Below the pieces are notes generated by a model, which was given only the letters and a program-made list of their open reading frames with translations, was not told the origin of the DNA and made no database searches. From Alphaproteobacteria bacterium AO1-B (lineage in GTDB: Bacteria > Pseudomonadota > Alphaproteobacteria > Rhizobiales > Stappiaceae): DNA of 64,000 bases. How positions within the stretch are numbered: position 1 is the first letter of the stretch; each line of letters begins with the position of its first letter. Position numbers and translations under genes: made by a program. The DNA is taken from assembly GCA_001890945.1 (NCBI GenBank), contig MLAX01000004.1, forward strand, positions 248,001 through 312,000, given 5' to 3'. This document shows positions 25,289 to 34,464 of the stretch, one piece after another.

Positions 25289-26514
25289 GACCCGGCAGTA
25301 TTTTTCTGATAGCCATCACGGGCCTTATCTGGGGCGTGACCGCCATGGTGGTGATTGGCGTCACCTTGACCCTTATCACTGGCGAAGTTGCTCTGCCTCA
25401 GGCGACTGCCGCCGGAGTGGCCGGCTTGATCGGAGCGCTGGTTCTGGTTTGGCGGCAGACTGCGGACATAAAAGGGATGCCTGCCTGGGTGTTATCCGCG
25501 GCCGTCCTAACGTTGGTTCTTCTGTTGGGTACGTTCGCAGCACCTTTCACTTTGCCTCTAAACAAAGTTCCCTTTTGGCAATTGGCCGGACTGCTCGCCT
25601 TCGTTGCCAGCGTCACGGCGGCCAACCATGTGAGCCTCAATGGCGCAACTCTCGGGTCGATGTCGCGGTACGAACGCGAGGTGATCTACATCCGGATCTT
25701 CAAGGGAATTGGTTTCGTCGTCTTTACGATTATCGTCGCGCTGCCCTTTTACGTGATGGTGATGACATCGCTGAAAAGTCAGCAGGCGTTGCTTGCCAAT
25801 CCGCTTGATCTGTCGATCGACCTCTCGCAAGGGTTTGACGGTCTCTTCCGGTCATATGTCGAGCTCTTCACGCAGTTCAATTTCGGCCGCTATCTGATGG
25901 TCTCGGCAATCGTGTCGGTGGGTACCGTGATCCTGACGCTGCTGTTTTCGGTGCCCGGCGCTTATGCGGTCTCCCGGTTGCGGTTTCCAGGGCAGGCGCT
26001 TTTGTCCCGTTCGGTGCTCCTGATCTACATGGTTCCGGCGATTGTTCTTGTAATCCCGCTTTATGCCGTCTTCTCACAGCTGGGGCTGCGCAACACGTTG
26101 ACCGGTTTGCTGATTGTCTATCCAGCAACAACAATTCCGGTCGCGCTCTACATGTTGCAGGGTTACTTCCGGGGGCTTCCGTCCGAATTGGAAGAAGCTG
26201 GCCTGATGGACGGATTGTCCAGGCTTGGGGTGATCATGAAGATCACGCTGCCGTTGTCATTGCCGGCATTGGCCTCTGTATCGCTCTATGTGTTCATGAT
26301 TGCCTGGAACGAGTTCCTGTTTGCTTTCATGTTCCTCGATGACCCGGACATTTTCACCCTTTCGCGCGGTGTGGTTTCATTGAACTCCTCGGAGGTCCCG
26401 CGCCAGCACCTCATGGCAGGCGCAGTGATCGCGACCGTTCCGGTTCTCTTCATCTTTCTTTGGTTCGAACGCTTCCTTGTCCAGGGCCTGACGGCCGGCA
26501 GTGTGAAGGGCTAA
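25285..26514 (+). CDS. Sugar ABC permease (MalG-like) with extra N-terminal helices
   Basis: A 409-residue permease against ~280 for a typical MalG. The first ~115 residues contain about four hydrophobic segments (starting MRPGSIFLIAITGLIWG) ahead of the normal core, which begins near IRIFKGIGFVVFTIIVALPFY. The coupling motif EEAGLMDGLSRLGVIMKITLP and the ending LTAGSVKG are standard for this family. The start overlaps the preceding permease by 4 bases with AAGGAGG upstream. With the other permease it forms the pore. The purpose of the additional helices is unknown; they could bind a partner protein or the enlarged loop of the first permease. Confidence 0.88.
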   Translation: MRPGSIFLIAITGLIWGVTAMVVIGVTLTLITGEVALPQATAAGVAGLIGALVLVWRQTADIKGMPAWVLSAAVLTLVLLLGTFAAPFTLPLNKVPFWQLAGLLAFVASVTAANHVSLNGATLGSMSRYEREVIYIRIFKGIGFVVFTIIVALPFYVMVMTSLKSQQALLANPLDLSIDLSQGFDGLFRSYVELFTQFNFGRYLMVSAIVSVGTVILTLLFSVPGAYAVSRLRFPGQALLSRSVLLIYMVPAIVLVIPLYAVFSQLGLRNTLTGLLIVYPATTIPVALYMLQGYFRGLPSELEEAGLMDGLSRLGVIMKITLPLSLPALASVSLYVFMIAWNEFLFAFMFLDDPDIFTLSRGVVSLNSSEVPRQHLMAGAVIATVPVLFIFLWFERFLVQGLTAGSVKG

Positions 26515-26556
26515 CCAACTCATCAAAGAGCTCACAAGAAGCTCAAGGAGATATTC

Positions 26557-27846
26557 GTGTCACAGACTGAGTTAGACCAAGTCGCCCGGAAAATCCTGAC
26601 CGACAACGACCAGGGTGGATACACGGTGCCGACAAAGGGGCTTTACCCCTACCAATGGAACTGGGATTCGGTCTTTGTTGCCCGAGGTTTTGCGACCTTC
26701 GACACCGACCGGGCCTGGCGGGAGATAGAGCTTCTCTTCGAGGGGCAATGGCGAGACGGGATGGTTCCGCATATCCTGTTCCGAAAGGACGATCCAAGTT
26801 ACTTCCCCGGTCCATCCGTTTGGGGAACAGATGGCGGACCCATTCCAAGTTCAGGCCACTCTCAGCCTCCGGTCGCCGCAACCATCGTCCGGGACTTGCT
26901 GGAACTTGATTCCTCTGACGCCGCTCTGGATCGGGCAAAGTTGCTCTTCCCAAAAATACTTCAATGGCATCGTTGGTTCATGGCTTACCGGGATCCAGAC
27001 AATCTCGGCGTAATTGCTGTGATTCATCCCTGGGAATCAGGACGGGACAATCTTCCGGACTGGGATGACGCCTTGCGCGGTGTCGAAATCAAGGATGTCG
27101 CTCCATACGAGCGGAAAGACACCTCTCATGTCGATCCGGCCATGCGCCCGCACAAAGAGGACTATGACCGCTACCTTTCTATCGTTGCGGCTTGCCGGAA
27201 AGTGGGTTGGGATCCTGAAAAGGTTGCCCGAACCTGTCCGTTTTTCGTGGCTGACCCAGGTATCACCTTCATTCTCTTGAGAGCTTGCCGAGATCTCCTG
27301 GCACTCGCAGATCGCATCGGAGAAACTGCCGCGCAGCCGGAAATTGAGGGGTGGATCAGCCGGATGGAAACGGGCGCTGCGCGCCTTTGGAATGCAGAGC
27401 TCAAGGCTCACGTCGCCATGAACCTGCGAACCGGGAAACAGACCGACGGTGTTTCAAGTGCGTCTTTTCTTGCGCCCTATGCAGGCCTTACTGATCCTGA
27501 GGTGTTAAAGCCGCTTCAGGATCATTTCGACCGGATCAGCGCAAAGGTGCGATATCTGATGCCGTCCTACGACCCCGAGCATCAAGCCTATGAGCATTTG
27601 CGGTACTGGCGCGGCCCAGTCTGGGCGATGGTCAATTTCATGATTGCTCGCGGTTTCGCGGAAGCTGGTGATCCTGGCCGGTCTGATAGGCTTCGGCGTG
27701 ACACGGCTGCGCTCATTCAAACCGGCGGATTTGCGGAATATTTCAGCCCGGAAACGGCAGAAGCTGCCGGTGGCGGATCATTCTCTTGGACAGCGGCGAT
27801 CTGGCTTGCCTGGGCAAGACCATCGCAAGCAGATCAAGCGGCTTAA
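26557..27846 (+). CDS. GH63/MGH1-like glycoside hydrolase
   Basis: A 429-residue (alpha/alpha)6-barrel glycosidase of the mannosylglycerate/glucosylglycerate hydrolase-like group. Marks are [16 protein letters not shown], the loop [16 protein letters not shown] with the likely catalytic Asp164, [15 protein letters not shown], and [21 protein letters not shown] carrying a likely catalytic Glu. There is no signal peptide, so it acts on imported substrate in the cytoplasm. The start is a GTG with AAGGAG six bases before it. It lies between the permease and ATPase genes of the LacI operon. Substrates of known relatives are glucosylglycerate, mannosylglycerate and other small alpha-glycosides; which applies here cannot be read from sequence. 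Confidence 0.82.
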   Translation: MSQTELDQVARKILTDNDQGGYTVPTKGLYPYQWNWDSVFVARGFATFDTDRAWREIELLFEGQWRDGMVPHILFRKDDPSYFPGPSVWGTDGGPIPSSGHSQPPVAATIVRDLLELDSSDAALDRAKLLFPKILQWHRWFMAYRDPDNLGVIAVIHPWESGRDNLPDWDDALRGVEIKDVAPYERKDTSHVDPAMRPHKEDYDRYLSIVAACRKVGWDPEKVARTCPFFVADPGITFILLRACRDLLALADRIGETAAQPEIEGWISRMETGAARLWNAELKAHVAMNLRTGKQTDGVSSASFLAPYAGLTDPEVLKPLQDHFDRISAKVRYLMPSYDPEHQAYEHLRYWRGPVWAMVNFMIARGFAEAGDPGRSDRLRRDTAALIQTGGFAEYFSPETAEAAGGGSFSWTAAIWLAWARPSQADQAA

Positions 27847-27859
27847 GGGGGCAACAAAT

Positions 27860-28924
27860 ATGGGTGCAATCCAGCTCAAGAGTGTCGAGAAGTGGTTCGG
27901 TGACCTGCAAGTCATCAAGGGAATTGATCTCGATATCCAGGACGGTGAATTCGTCATCTTTGTCGGCCCATCCGGGTGCGGAAAGTCCACTTTGCTGCGT
28001 CTGATTTCCGGACTTGAAGAATCGAGCCGCGGCGCAATCGAGATTGACGGCAAGGACGTCACCGCATTGCCGCCCTCCGGGCGCGGTCTTTCAATGGTGT
28101 TTCAGTCCTATGCGCTTTATCCGCATATGTCCGTTCGGGAAAATGTGGGGTTTGGCCTGAAGACTGCAGGCGTGCCAAAAGCGGAGATCGACCGGAAAGT
28201 GAACGCGGCCGCGGAAATCCTGAAGCTCGATGATTACCTTGAGCGCCGGCCCAAAGCTTTGTCAGGTGGTCAGCGCCAACGTGTTGCCATCGGCCGGGCC
28301 ATTGTTCGCGAACCAAGCGCCTTCTTGTTTGATGAGCCTTTATCAAACCTGGATGCCGCGCTGCGTGTTGAAATGCGGTTCGAAGTTGCCCGGCTTCACA
28401 AGAGCCTTGGAACGACCATGATTTACGTGACCCATGATCAGGTCGAGGCGATGACACTTGCTGACAAAATTGTTGTCCTGCAGGCTGGCGAGATCGAGCA
28501 AGTCGGCTCTCCGCGCGAACTCTATGAGCGGCCCGACAATCTTTTCGTTGCCCAGTTTATCGGGTCCCCGAAGATGAATGTTCTGCCCTGTTCAGTAACA
28601 GGAGATACGTTCTCGCTCGACGGACATGGCGGTGGCCATTACCCGCACAGTGGTGCATCCGGAGCTCCTGTCAAACTTGGAATTCGGCCTGAACACATGC
28701 TGGTTGTTGCGCCGGACGAGGGGCACTGTTCGGGCACTGTTGAGGTTGCCGAATATCTCGGGGCTGACACGTTCCTTTATGTCGCGCTTGATGGCCTTGA
28801 CACTGTCCTGGTGCGGATCAGCGGCAGTGAAGAAATCGCAGAAGGGGCACGCATCGGACTGAAGTTCGATGAAAGCCGCATGCACTTCTTTGACAAGGAC
28901 GACCGAGCGATCCGCAGTGGTTGA
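27860..28924 (+). CDS. Sugar ABC transporter ATPase (MalK/UgpC-like)
   Basis: A 354-residue ATPase with an N-terminal nucleotide-binding domain (Walker [10 protein letters not shown], signature [22 protein letters not shown], Walker [12 protein letters not shown], switch His in [15 protein letters not shown]) and a C-terminal OB/TOBE regulatory domain (LGIRPEHM). The ATG at 27860 follows a GGGG run, 13 bases after the glycosidase stop. It completes the LacI-controlled operon binding protein-permease-permease-glycosidase-ATPase. ATPases of this class energise uptake of di- and oligosaccharides, polyols and glycerol phosphate. Confidence 0.93.
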   Translation: MGAIQLKSVEKWFGDLQVIKGIDLDIQDGEFVIFVGPSGCGKSTLLRLISGLEESSRGAIEIDGKDVTALPPSGRGLSMVFQSYALYPHMSVRENVGFGLKTAGVPKAEIDRKVNAAAEILKLDDYLERRPKALSGGQRQRVAIGRAIVREPSAFLFDEPLSNLDAALRVEMRFEVARLHKSLGTTMIYVTHDQVEAMTLADKIVVLQAGEIEQVGSPRELYERPDNLFVAQFIGSPKMNVLPCSVTGDTFSLDGHGGGHYPHSGASGAPVKLGIRPEHMLVVAPDEGHCSGTVEVAEYLGADTFLYVALDGLDTVLVRISGSEEIAEGARIGLKFDESRMHFFDKDDRAIRSG

Positions 28925-29018
28925 TGAGGCGTTTTTACAACGTATACAATGCGGAATGTCGGTAATAGGATAAAGCATCGGTCGCGAATACTTCAATTGT
29001 GAAGGGGCGGTGCTTATC

Positions 29019-30110
29019 ATGACTATCCTGCGCAGCATCCTGCTGGCCTTCGGTGTTCTCGTGAGTGCTTGCGCGGCCAATGTTCATGCCGCTGGCTTCC
29101 GTGTCACATTCATCAATCCAGGTGGGGACAGTGGGTTTTGGGGCCATGTTTCAAAGACCATGCAGGCGGCAGCTGCAGACTTTGATGTCGATCTTGAAAT
29201 TTTGAATGCCGACCGGCGACCCTATTATATGGAGAAGCTCTTACAGGAGCGTCTCAGCAAGGGAGATCTGCCTGACTATTTCATCTTGGTGAATGAGCTT
29301 CAGGAAGGTGCCCGGCTTATGCAGCTGCTCGATGGGCAGCCGGTTGAGACAGTATTTCTTCTAAACACGTTGACCCAATCCCAGTACGGAGTTTTGAACG
29401 AGCGCGTTAAGTCCTCAATCATCGGGTCCATTACCCCAAACAATGAGTGGGCCGGCTATGAGATGGCGCAGTCCCTAGTCTCCTTCGGAAAAACCGGAGG
29501 TGCAGCCAACGGCGGCCTAAGAATGTTGGCCCTCACCGGCGACGATAGCACGCCGGCGGCTCTCGACCGGCAAAGGGGTATGGAACAGGCTGCGGCTGAC
29601 AGCGGTGTCGATCTAATCGGCGCAGTGCCGGTGAATTGGAACGAAGAGACTGCTTATGAGCGGGCAAAGACGTTTTTGAATCGGACGAAGGTTGATGCCA
29701 TCTGGGGCGCGAATGACGCCATTGCCCTCGGAGCAAAACGGGCCGCAATCGAGCTTGGTATGAAGCCCGGTGAGAACATTGCCTTTGCTGGGTTGAATTG
29801 GTCAAAAGCGGGGATGGAAGCGGTCAAGAACGGACAGTTGACCATGACTCATGGCGGTCATTTCTTCGCAGGAGCCTGGGTCATCGTGATGCTCTATGAT
29901 TACCACAACCGGCCTGCACCTAAGAGTGCACTAGATAATGTGTCTTTCCAGATGTCCGCGATCACTCGGGATAACGTCAATCTCTTCCTCGAACGGTTGG
30001 GTGATCAGAACTGGGCCAAGATCGATTTTCTCGGTTTCAGCCAGGCTATGACCGGCCTGTCGCATTACGATTTTTCGGCAACTGCGATCTTGAATGCTGC
30101 AAAGAATTGA
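29019..30110 (+). CDS. Orphan sugar-type periplasmic binding protein
   Basis: A 363-residue type I periplasmic binding protein (Peripla_BP_4, ribose/TorT/LuxP-like). The signal peptide ends near VHAAG and the mature start is FRVTFINPGGDSGFWGHVSKTMQ. Other landmarks are LALTGDDSTPAALDRQRGMEQA and VDAIWGANDAIALGAKRA. The ATG at 29019 is correctly spaced from GAAGGGG; a GTG at 29010 overlaps that site. No ABC permease, ATPase or sensor kinase gene adjoins it. It may serve the upstream glycoside operon, a distant transporter or a signalling partner. Its own promoter region is the 94-base gap before it. Confidence 0.8.
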   Translation: MTILRSILLAFGVLVSACAANVHAAGFRVTFINPGGDSGFWGHVSKTMQAAAADFDVDLEILNADRRPYYMEKLLQERLSKGDLPDYFILVNELQEGARLMQLLDGQPVETVFLLNTLTQSQYGVLNERVKSSIIGSITPNNEWAGYEMAQSLVSFGKTGGAANGGLRMLALTGDDSTPAALDRQRGMEQAAADSGVDLIGAVPVNWNEETAYERAKTFLNRTKVDAIWGANDAIALGAKRAAIELGMKPGENIAFAGLNWSKAGMEAVKNGQLTMTHGGHFFAGAWVIVMLYDYHNRPAPKSALDNVSFQMSAITRDNVNLFLERLGDQNWAKIDFLGFSQAMTGLSHYDFSATAILNAAKN

Positions 30111-30215
30111 AGCCGCAGCGTGAGTTTTGAGACTTAAATGTCGCTGTTCGTTTGTTCTTGCCTTGATTGAGTGAAGCTGAAACCTTCCCGGATGATTCTG
30201 GAGGTGAGGTGTTTC

Positions 30216-31073
30216 ATGAACAACAAAAACGAAACTCAGCCTGGTGGCTACAACCCTGAGACTGAAGGCGCGGAAATGGCGTTTTCCGGCAAAATGTCAT
30301 ACGGCGATTACCTCGGCCTTGAGACTATCCTGAGCTCGCAAGCTCCTTTGTCGAATGCTCCGGATGAGCTTCTGTTTATAATTCAACATCAAACGTCCGA
30401 GCTTTGGATGAAGTTGATGCTTCACGAGTTGGAAGGGGCACGGACAGCCATTGCCGAAGATCACATGCCGGAAGCGATGAAGTTGCTTGCGCGCGTCAGC
30501 CGGATCATGGAGCAACTGAACTCCGCGTGGGACGTGCTCCGGACGATGACGCCGAGCGATTATACCCAGTTCCGGGATTCGCTTGGTTTGTCGTCCGGGT
30601 TCCAGTCTCTGCAGTACCGCCTGATCGAATATGCCCTCGGAAACCGCAATCTTGCGATGATCCGCCCGCATGAACATGTCCCCGAAAACGTCGATCTTCT
30701 GAATCAGGAGCTTGGCAAACCGAGCCTCTATCAGGTGGTGCTGTCATTTGCGCAGCGGCAAGGACTGGACGTTCCTGAGCATGTGATCGCAAAACCATCG
30801 GACAAACCGCATGGCGAGGTGCCAGAAATCGTGGACCTTTGGCAGAAGATTTATCGTGATCCTGCACAATACTGGGCGCTTTATGAAGTGGGTGAAAAGC
30901 TGGTCGATCTGGAAGACTACTTCCGGCGTTGGCGGTTCAATCACGTCACCACGGTGGAACGTGTCATCGGTTTCAAGCGAGGCACCGGCGGCACGGGAGG
31001 TGTGACCTATCTAAAGCGCATGCTGGAGGTCGAACTGTTCCCCGAACTCTGGCATGTCCGAACGGAACTCTGA
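30216..31073 (+). CDS. kynA: Tryptophan 2,3-dioxygenase
   Basis: A 285-residue heme enzyme that opens the indole ring of L-tryptophan to N-formylkynurenine, the first step of the kynurenine route. Family landmarks are MSYGDYLGLETILSSQ, DELLFIIQHQTSELWMKLMLHEL (the His in IQHQTSE lines the pocket), DSLGLSSGFQSLQYR and the C-terminal heme-ligand area RFNHVTTVERVIGFKRGTGGTGG. The ATG at 30216 has a strong GGAGGTGAGG site. No kynureninase or formamidase gene is near, so the rest of the pathway must be elsewhere. An orphan LivK-type binding protein gene follows on the same strand. Confidence 0.96.
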   Translation: MNNKNETQPGGYNPETEGAEMAFSGKMSYGDYLGLETILSSQAPLSNAPDELLFIIQHQTSELWMKLMLHELEGARTAIAEDHMPEAMKLLARVSRIMEQLNSAWDVLRTMTPSDYTQFRDSLGLSSGFQSLQYRLIEYALGNRNLAMIRPHEHVPENVDLLNQELGKPSLYQVVLSFAQRQGLDVPEHVIAKPSDKPHGEVPEIVDLWQKIYRDPAQYWALYEVGEKLVDLEDYFRRWRFNHVTTVERVIGFKRGTGGTGGVTYLKRMLEVELFPELWHVRTEL

Positions 31074-31197
31074 GCGCACCTGACAAGATTTACGGTCAAG
31101 CAGAAGAAGCATTGCCAATTCCAATCCTCGAGTTAAGCTGCTGTTCAAGGACCTGAAAAACAAGGTCCGGGAGCAGTTGAACAGAGGGGAAGTTCTG

Positions 31198-32334
31198 ATG
31201 TTGAAGAGACTTGCGGCAACAGCAAGTGTGCTGGCCATGCTGAGCGGTGCCGCCGTGGCGGAGCCGGTCAAAGTTGGCATGATCACCACCTTGTCCGGTG
31301 GCGGCGCCGGGCTTGGTATTGATGTGCGGGATGGTTTCCTGCTTGCTGTGAAACAGGCAGGCAACTCCGACCTGGAGGTGATCGTTGAAGACGATCAACG
31401 CAAACCGGATGTGGCTGTGAAGCTGGCGGACAAGCTGGTGCAGTCGGAAAATGTTGACGTTCTGACCGGCATTATCTGGTCAAATCTTGCTATGGCCGTT
31501 GTGCCATCTGTGACCGCCCAGGGCAAATTCTATCTGTCGCCAAATGCGGGGCCATCCGCTCTCGCAGGTAAAGGCTGCCACCCGAACTATTTCAATGTGG
31601 CCTGGCAGAACGACAATTTGCACGAAGCAGCCGGTGCCTACGCCAAGGACCAAGGCTACAAGAACAGCTTCATTTTGGCGCCGAACTATCCGGCCGGCAA
31701 AGACGCGTTGACAGGTTACAAGCGTTTTTATGGTGGTGAGCTGGCTGGCGAGCTTTATACCAAACTCGGCCAGACTGACTACGCCGCAGAGCTTGCTCAG
31801 ATCCGGGCCTCCGGTGCTGATAGCGTGTTCTTTTTCCTGCCGGGTGGCATGGGGATTTCCTTCCTGAAGCAGTACGCGGACAGTGGAATCGACCTTCCGG
31901 TCGTCGGGCCGGCGTTCTCTTTCGACCAAGGCATTCTGCAAGCTGTCGGCGATGCGGCAATGGGCGTGAAAAACACCAGCCAGTGGTCAAAGGACATCGA
32001 CAATCCGGCCAACAAGGCCTTTGTCGAAAGCTTCCAGGCTGAATATGGCCGCCTGCCGTCGCTCTATGCGTCCCAAGGTTTTGACACCGCCAATCTTCTG
32101 CTGTCGGCGATGGCCAAGGCGGATGTGAAGGATGCCGATGCATTCCGCGCGGCACTCAAGGAAGCTGATTTCGCATCGACCCGTGGTGACTTCAAGTTTG
32201 GCGACAATCACCACCCGATCCAGGACATCTATGTCCGCGAAGTCATCAAGGAAGGCGATGTCTATACCAACAAGATCATTGCCACCGGCTTGAGCGATCA
32301 TGCAGATGCCTACGCTGGTGAGTGCAGCATGTAA
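31198..32334 (+). CDS. Orphan LivK-type ABC binding protein
   Basis: A 378-residue type I periplasmic binding protein (Peripla_BP_6). It has a Sec signal peptide cleaved near AVAEP (residue ~22), a mature start VKVGMITTLSGGGAGLGIDVRDGF, and VLTGIIWSNLAMAVVPSVTAQGKF. This looks like binders of aromatic or branched-chain acids. The ATG at 31198 follows AGAGGGGAAG. No transporter subunits are adjacent and a terminator follows. It starts 124 bases after kynA; a role in taking up tryptophan-related compounds is possible but rests only on that neighbourhood. Confidence 0.85.
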   Translation: MLKRLAATASVLAMLSGAAVAEPVKVGMITTLSGGGAGLGIDVRDGFLLAVKQAGNSDLEVIVEDDQRKPDVAVKLADKLVQSENVDVLTGIIWSNLAMAVVPSVTAQGKFYLSPNAGPSALAGKGCHPNYFNVAWQNDNLHEAAGAYAKDQGYKNSFILAPNYPAGKDALTGYKRFYGGELAGELYTKLGQTDYAAELAQIRASGADSVFFFLPGGMGISFLKQYADSGIDLPVVGPAFSFDQGILQAVGDAAMGVKNTSQWSKDIDNPANKAFVESFQAEYGRLPSLYASQGFDTANLLLSAMAKADVKDADAFRAALKEADFASTRGDFKFGDNHHPIQDIYVREVIKEGDVYTNKIIATGLSDHADAYAGECSM

Positions 32335-32355
32335 AATCGACCATCAACGGTCATC

Positions 32356-32387
32356 AAAAGCCCGGGCACATTGCCTGGGCTTTTTTG
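32356..32387 (+). terminator. Rho-independent terminator before the hox operon
   Basis: AAAAGCCCGGGCA pairs with TGCCTGGGCTTTT (one G-T pair) around a 3-4-base loop and is followed by six T residues. It ends the kynA/binding-protein unit and isolates it from hoxF. Confidence 0.88.
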
Positions 32388-32433
32388 TTGGCGCTGTATT
32401 CGGGCTCAGGCCCGGCCGTTTGGTCGCGGTCCG

Positions 32434-32447
32434 TTGATATTGCTCAA
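32434..32447. promoter_or_regulatory. FNR/FnrL-like box upstream of hoxF
   Basis: TTGAT-ATTG-CTCAA matches the FNR consensus (TTGAT, four bases, ATCAA) at nine of ten fixed positions. It lies 137 bases before the hoxF start, in the only gap that can hold the hydrogenase promoter. Oxygen control of a soluble hydrogenase would make sense. A single-site match like this can occur by chance. Confidence 0.45.
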
Positions 32448-32583
32448 AGACGTGTCAGGCCATCTCTGGAACGGTGTGGGCTACGGAGTTTTGCCAGTGA
32501 TGTGGCGAACCTCAGGTCCGGGTGTGTCGCCTTACGGAGTAAAAAGGCTGCATCCGGGTCCTGCCGGACCTTGGGAGAAAATC

Positions 32584-34464
32584 ATGGATAACGGTCAGCA
32601 GGCTGGCAACGGAGTATCGAAGGCAGCTTGCAGCGTGACCCCGGTACCGGACGGTGCGATTGCCGAGATCTGCGAACGGTTCGGCAATGACAAGCACCGG
32701 ATGCTGGATATCCTGCGCGAGGTTCAGGACCGTTTCCAATGCATTGCACCAGCGACCATGGACCAGATCGCCGAAGAAACCGGTCTGACCCGGATCGAGG
32801 TCGAAGGGGTCGCGAGCTTTTATTCCTTCCTGTCTCTACAGCCGAAAGGCCGGATTACCATCCGTCTGTGCGACGATATTGTCGATCGGTATGCCGGACT
32901 GGAAGCCGTCACAGCCGCTTTCGAAGATGCGCTCGGGGTCAAGATTGGCGAAACATCCGCAGATGGGGCCGTGTCCCTTGAATACACCCCTTGCATTGGT
33001 ATGTGCGACCAAGCGCCTGCAGCAATGGTCAACGATATTGTCCTGACCGATCTGACAGCTCAATCTGCGCGGGAAGTGGCCCTGACGATTAAAGCAGGCG
33101 GAAGCCCAGAAGATCTTGTCAGCGACCGGTTTGCCACTCTCTCACCGCATGACCGTGCAGTGCGCATGGTGGACAACAACATCCGCCATGCCGGTGCTGT
33201 GCTTCTTGGGCCGGTGCCCGAAGATGCGGGCCTTTCCAAAGCGGTCAGCATTACCTCCTCCCAGATTATCTCGATGATTGAAGAAAGCGGCTTGCGCGGT
33301 TGTGGGGGTGCTGGATTTACTACGGGGCGCAAATGGCGATTTGCGGCAGCTGAGCGCGCTGAGCGGTCTTTTGTGATCTGCAATGCAGATGAGGGCGAAC
33401 CTGGCACCTTCAAGGACCGCGTTCTTCTCACAGAGCGGCCACATCTTCTGATCGAGGGTATGACAATAGCCGCCCGTGCGGTTGGGGCGAAGGAAGGGAT
33501 CCTTTATCTACGCGGCGAGTATGTCTACCTGCGCGAACTTTTGGAACAAGTGCTAGAGGAGCGCCGCCGGCGCGGACTGCTTGGGAAAACGATCCTTGGC
33601 ACCAAGCGCTTCGACTTTGATATCCGTATCCAGATGGGCGCGGGCGCTTATATCTGCGGTGAAGAAGGTGCCCTGATCAGTTCTTGTGAAGGGTTGCCGG
33701 GTGAGCCGAAAACCCGCCCGCCGTTCCCGGTCAATCGCGGGTATCTCGGCTACCCGACCGTGGTCAACAATGTGGAGACCTTCTGCCATGCCGCACGCAT
33801 TCTGGACCAGGGTGCGAAGTGGTTCCATGACATGGGCACTGAAGGTAGTCATGGAACCAAGCTGTTCTCTGTCTGCGGTGACTGTTTAAATCCTGGGATT
33901 TACGAGCTTCCTTACGGTCATTCAGTCTGGGAGCTTCTGGAAATGGTTGGCGGTCAGGATGCCGCGGCGGTTCAGGTTGGCGGGCCGAGCGGTGCAATGA
34001 TCGCCCGGGACAGTTTTCACCGAAAGCTCACATTCGACGATCTTGCGACCGGTGGTGCGATCATCGTCTTTAACGGCCAGCGGAACATTCTTGAAATCGT
34101 TGACTACTACATGTCGTTCTTCGTGCATGAAAGCTGCGGCTATTGCACGCCTTGCCGGGTCGGCAATGTTTTCTTGCAAAAGGCAATCCAGAAGTTCCGC
34201 AAAGGGCTCGCCAATCCCGAGGACATCGACTACCTCAAGGATCTCTCCGGCACGATCATTGAGACCAGCCGCTGCGGCCTTGGCATGACATCACCCAATC
34301 CGGTGTTGTCGACCTTGGCGAACTTCCCGCTTGTATATTCAGCCATGACCAAGCCGAGCAAGGACGGGGTCCGCGACACCTTCGATATTCAGTCGGCGAT
34401 TGAGGGGGCGCGGAAGATCGCCAAGCGCCGTTCCTATATCTTCGACAGGGATTTCACACAATGA
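32584..34464 (+). CDS. hoxF: NAD-reducing hydrogenase diaphorase subunit HoxF (NuoE-NuoF fusion)
   Basis: A 626-residue flavoprotein. Residues ~25-165 are NuoE-like and the rest is NuoF-like. The fusion is typical of HoxF in group 3d hydrogenases. FMN/NAD motifs are GLRGCGGAGFTTGRKW, CNADEGEPGTFKDR and GAGAYICGEEGALISS; the [4Fe-4S] motif is HESCGYCTPCRVG with a later CGLG Cys. In the NuoE-like part I see Cys96, Cys137 and Cys141; the usual second Cys is Asp101, so the [2Fe-2S] site has an altered ligand set. The ATG at 32584 has GGGAGAAA upstream. It passes H2-derived electrons to NAD+. The stop overlaps hoxU by 4 bases. Confidence 0.93.
   Translation: MDNGQQAGNGVSKAACSVTPVPDGAIAEICERFGNDKHRMLDILREVQDRFQCIAPATMDQIAEETGLTRIEVEGVASFYSFLSLQPKGRITIRLCDDIVDRYAGLEAVTAAFEDALGVKIGETSADGAVSLEYTPCIGMCDQAPAAMVNDIVLTDLTAQSAREVALTIKAGGSPEDLVSDRFATLSPHDRAVRMVDNNIRHAGAVLLGPVPEDAGLSKAVSITSSQIISMIEESGLRGCGGAGFTTGRKWRFAAAERAERSFVICNADEGEPGTFKDRVLLTERPHLLIEGMTIAARAVGAKEGILYLRGEYVYLRELLEQVLEERRRRGLLGKTILGTKRFDFDIRIQMGAGAYICGEEGALISSCEGLPGEPKTRPPFPVNRGYLGYPTVVNNVETFCHAARILDQGAKWFHDMGTEGSHGTKLFSVCGDCLNPGIYELPYGHSVWELLEMVGGQDAAAVQVGGPSGAMIARDSFHRKLTFDDLATGGAIIVFNGQRNILEIVDYYMSFFVHESCGYCTPCRVGNVFLQKAIQKFRKGLANPEDIDYLKDLSGTIIETSRCGLGMTSPNPVLSTLANFPLVYSAMTKPSKDGVRDTFDIQSAIEGARKIAKRRSYIFDRDFTQ

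Noticed and set aside
32388..32583. A sigma-54 promoter before hoxF
   Set aside because: No GG-N10-GC element of the TGGCAC/TTGC form is present; the nearest TGGCGC stretch lacks the -12 half.
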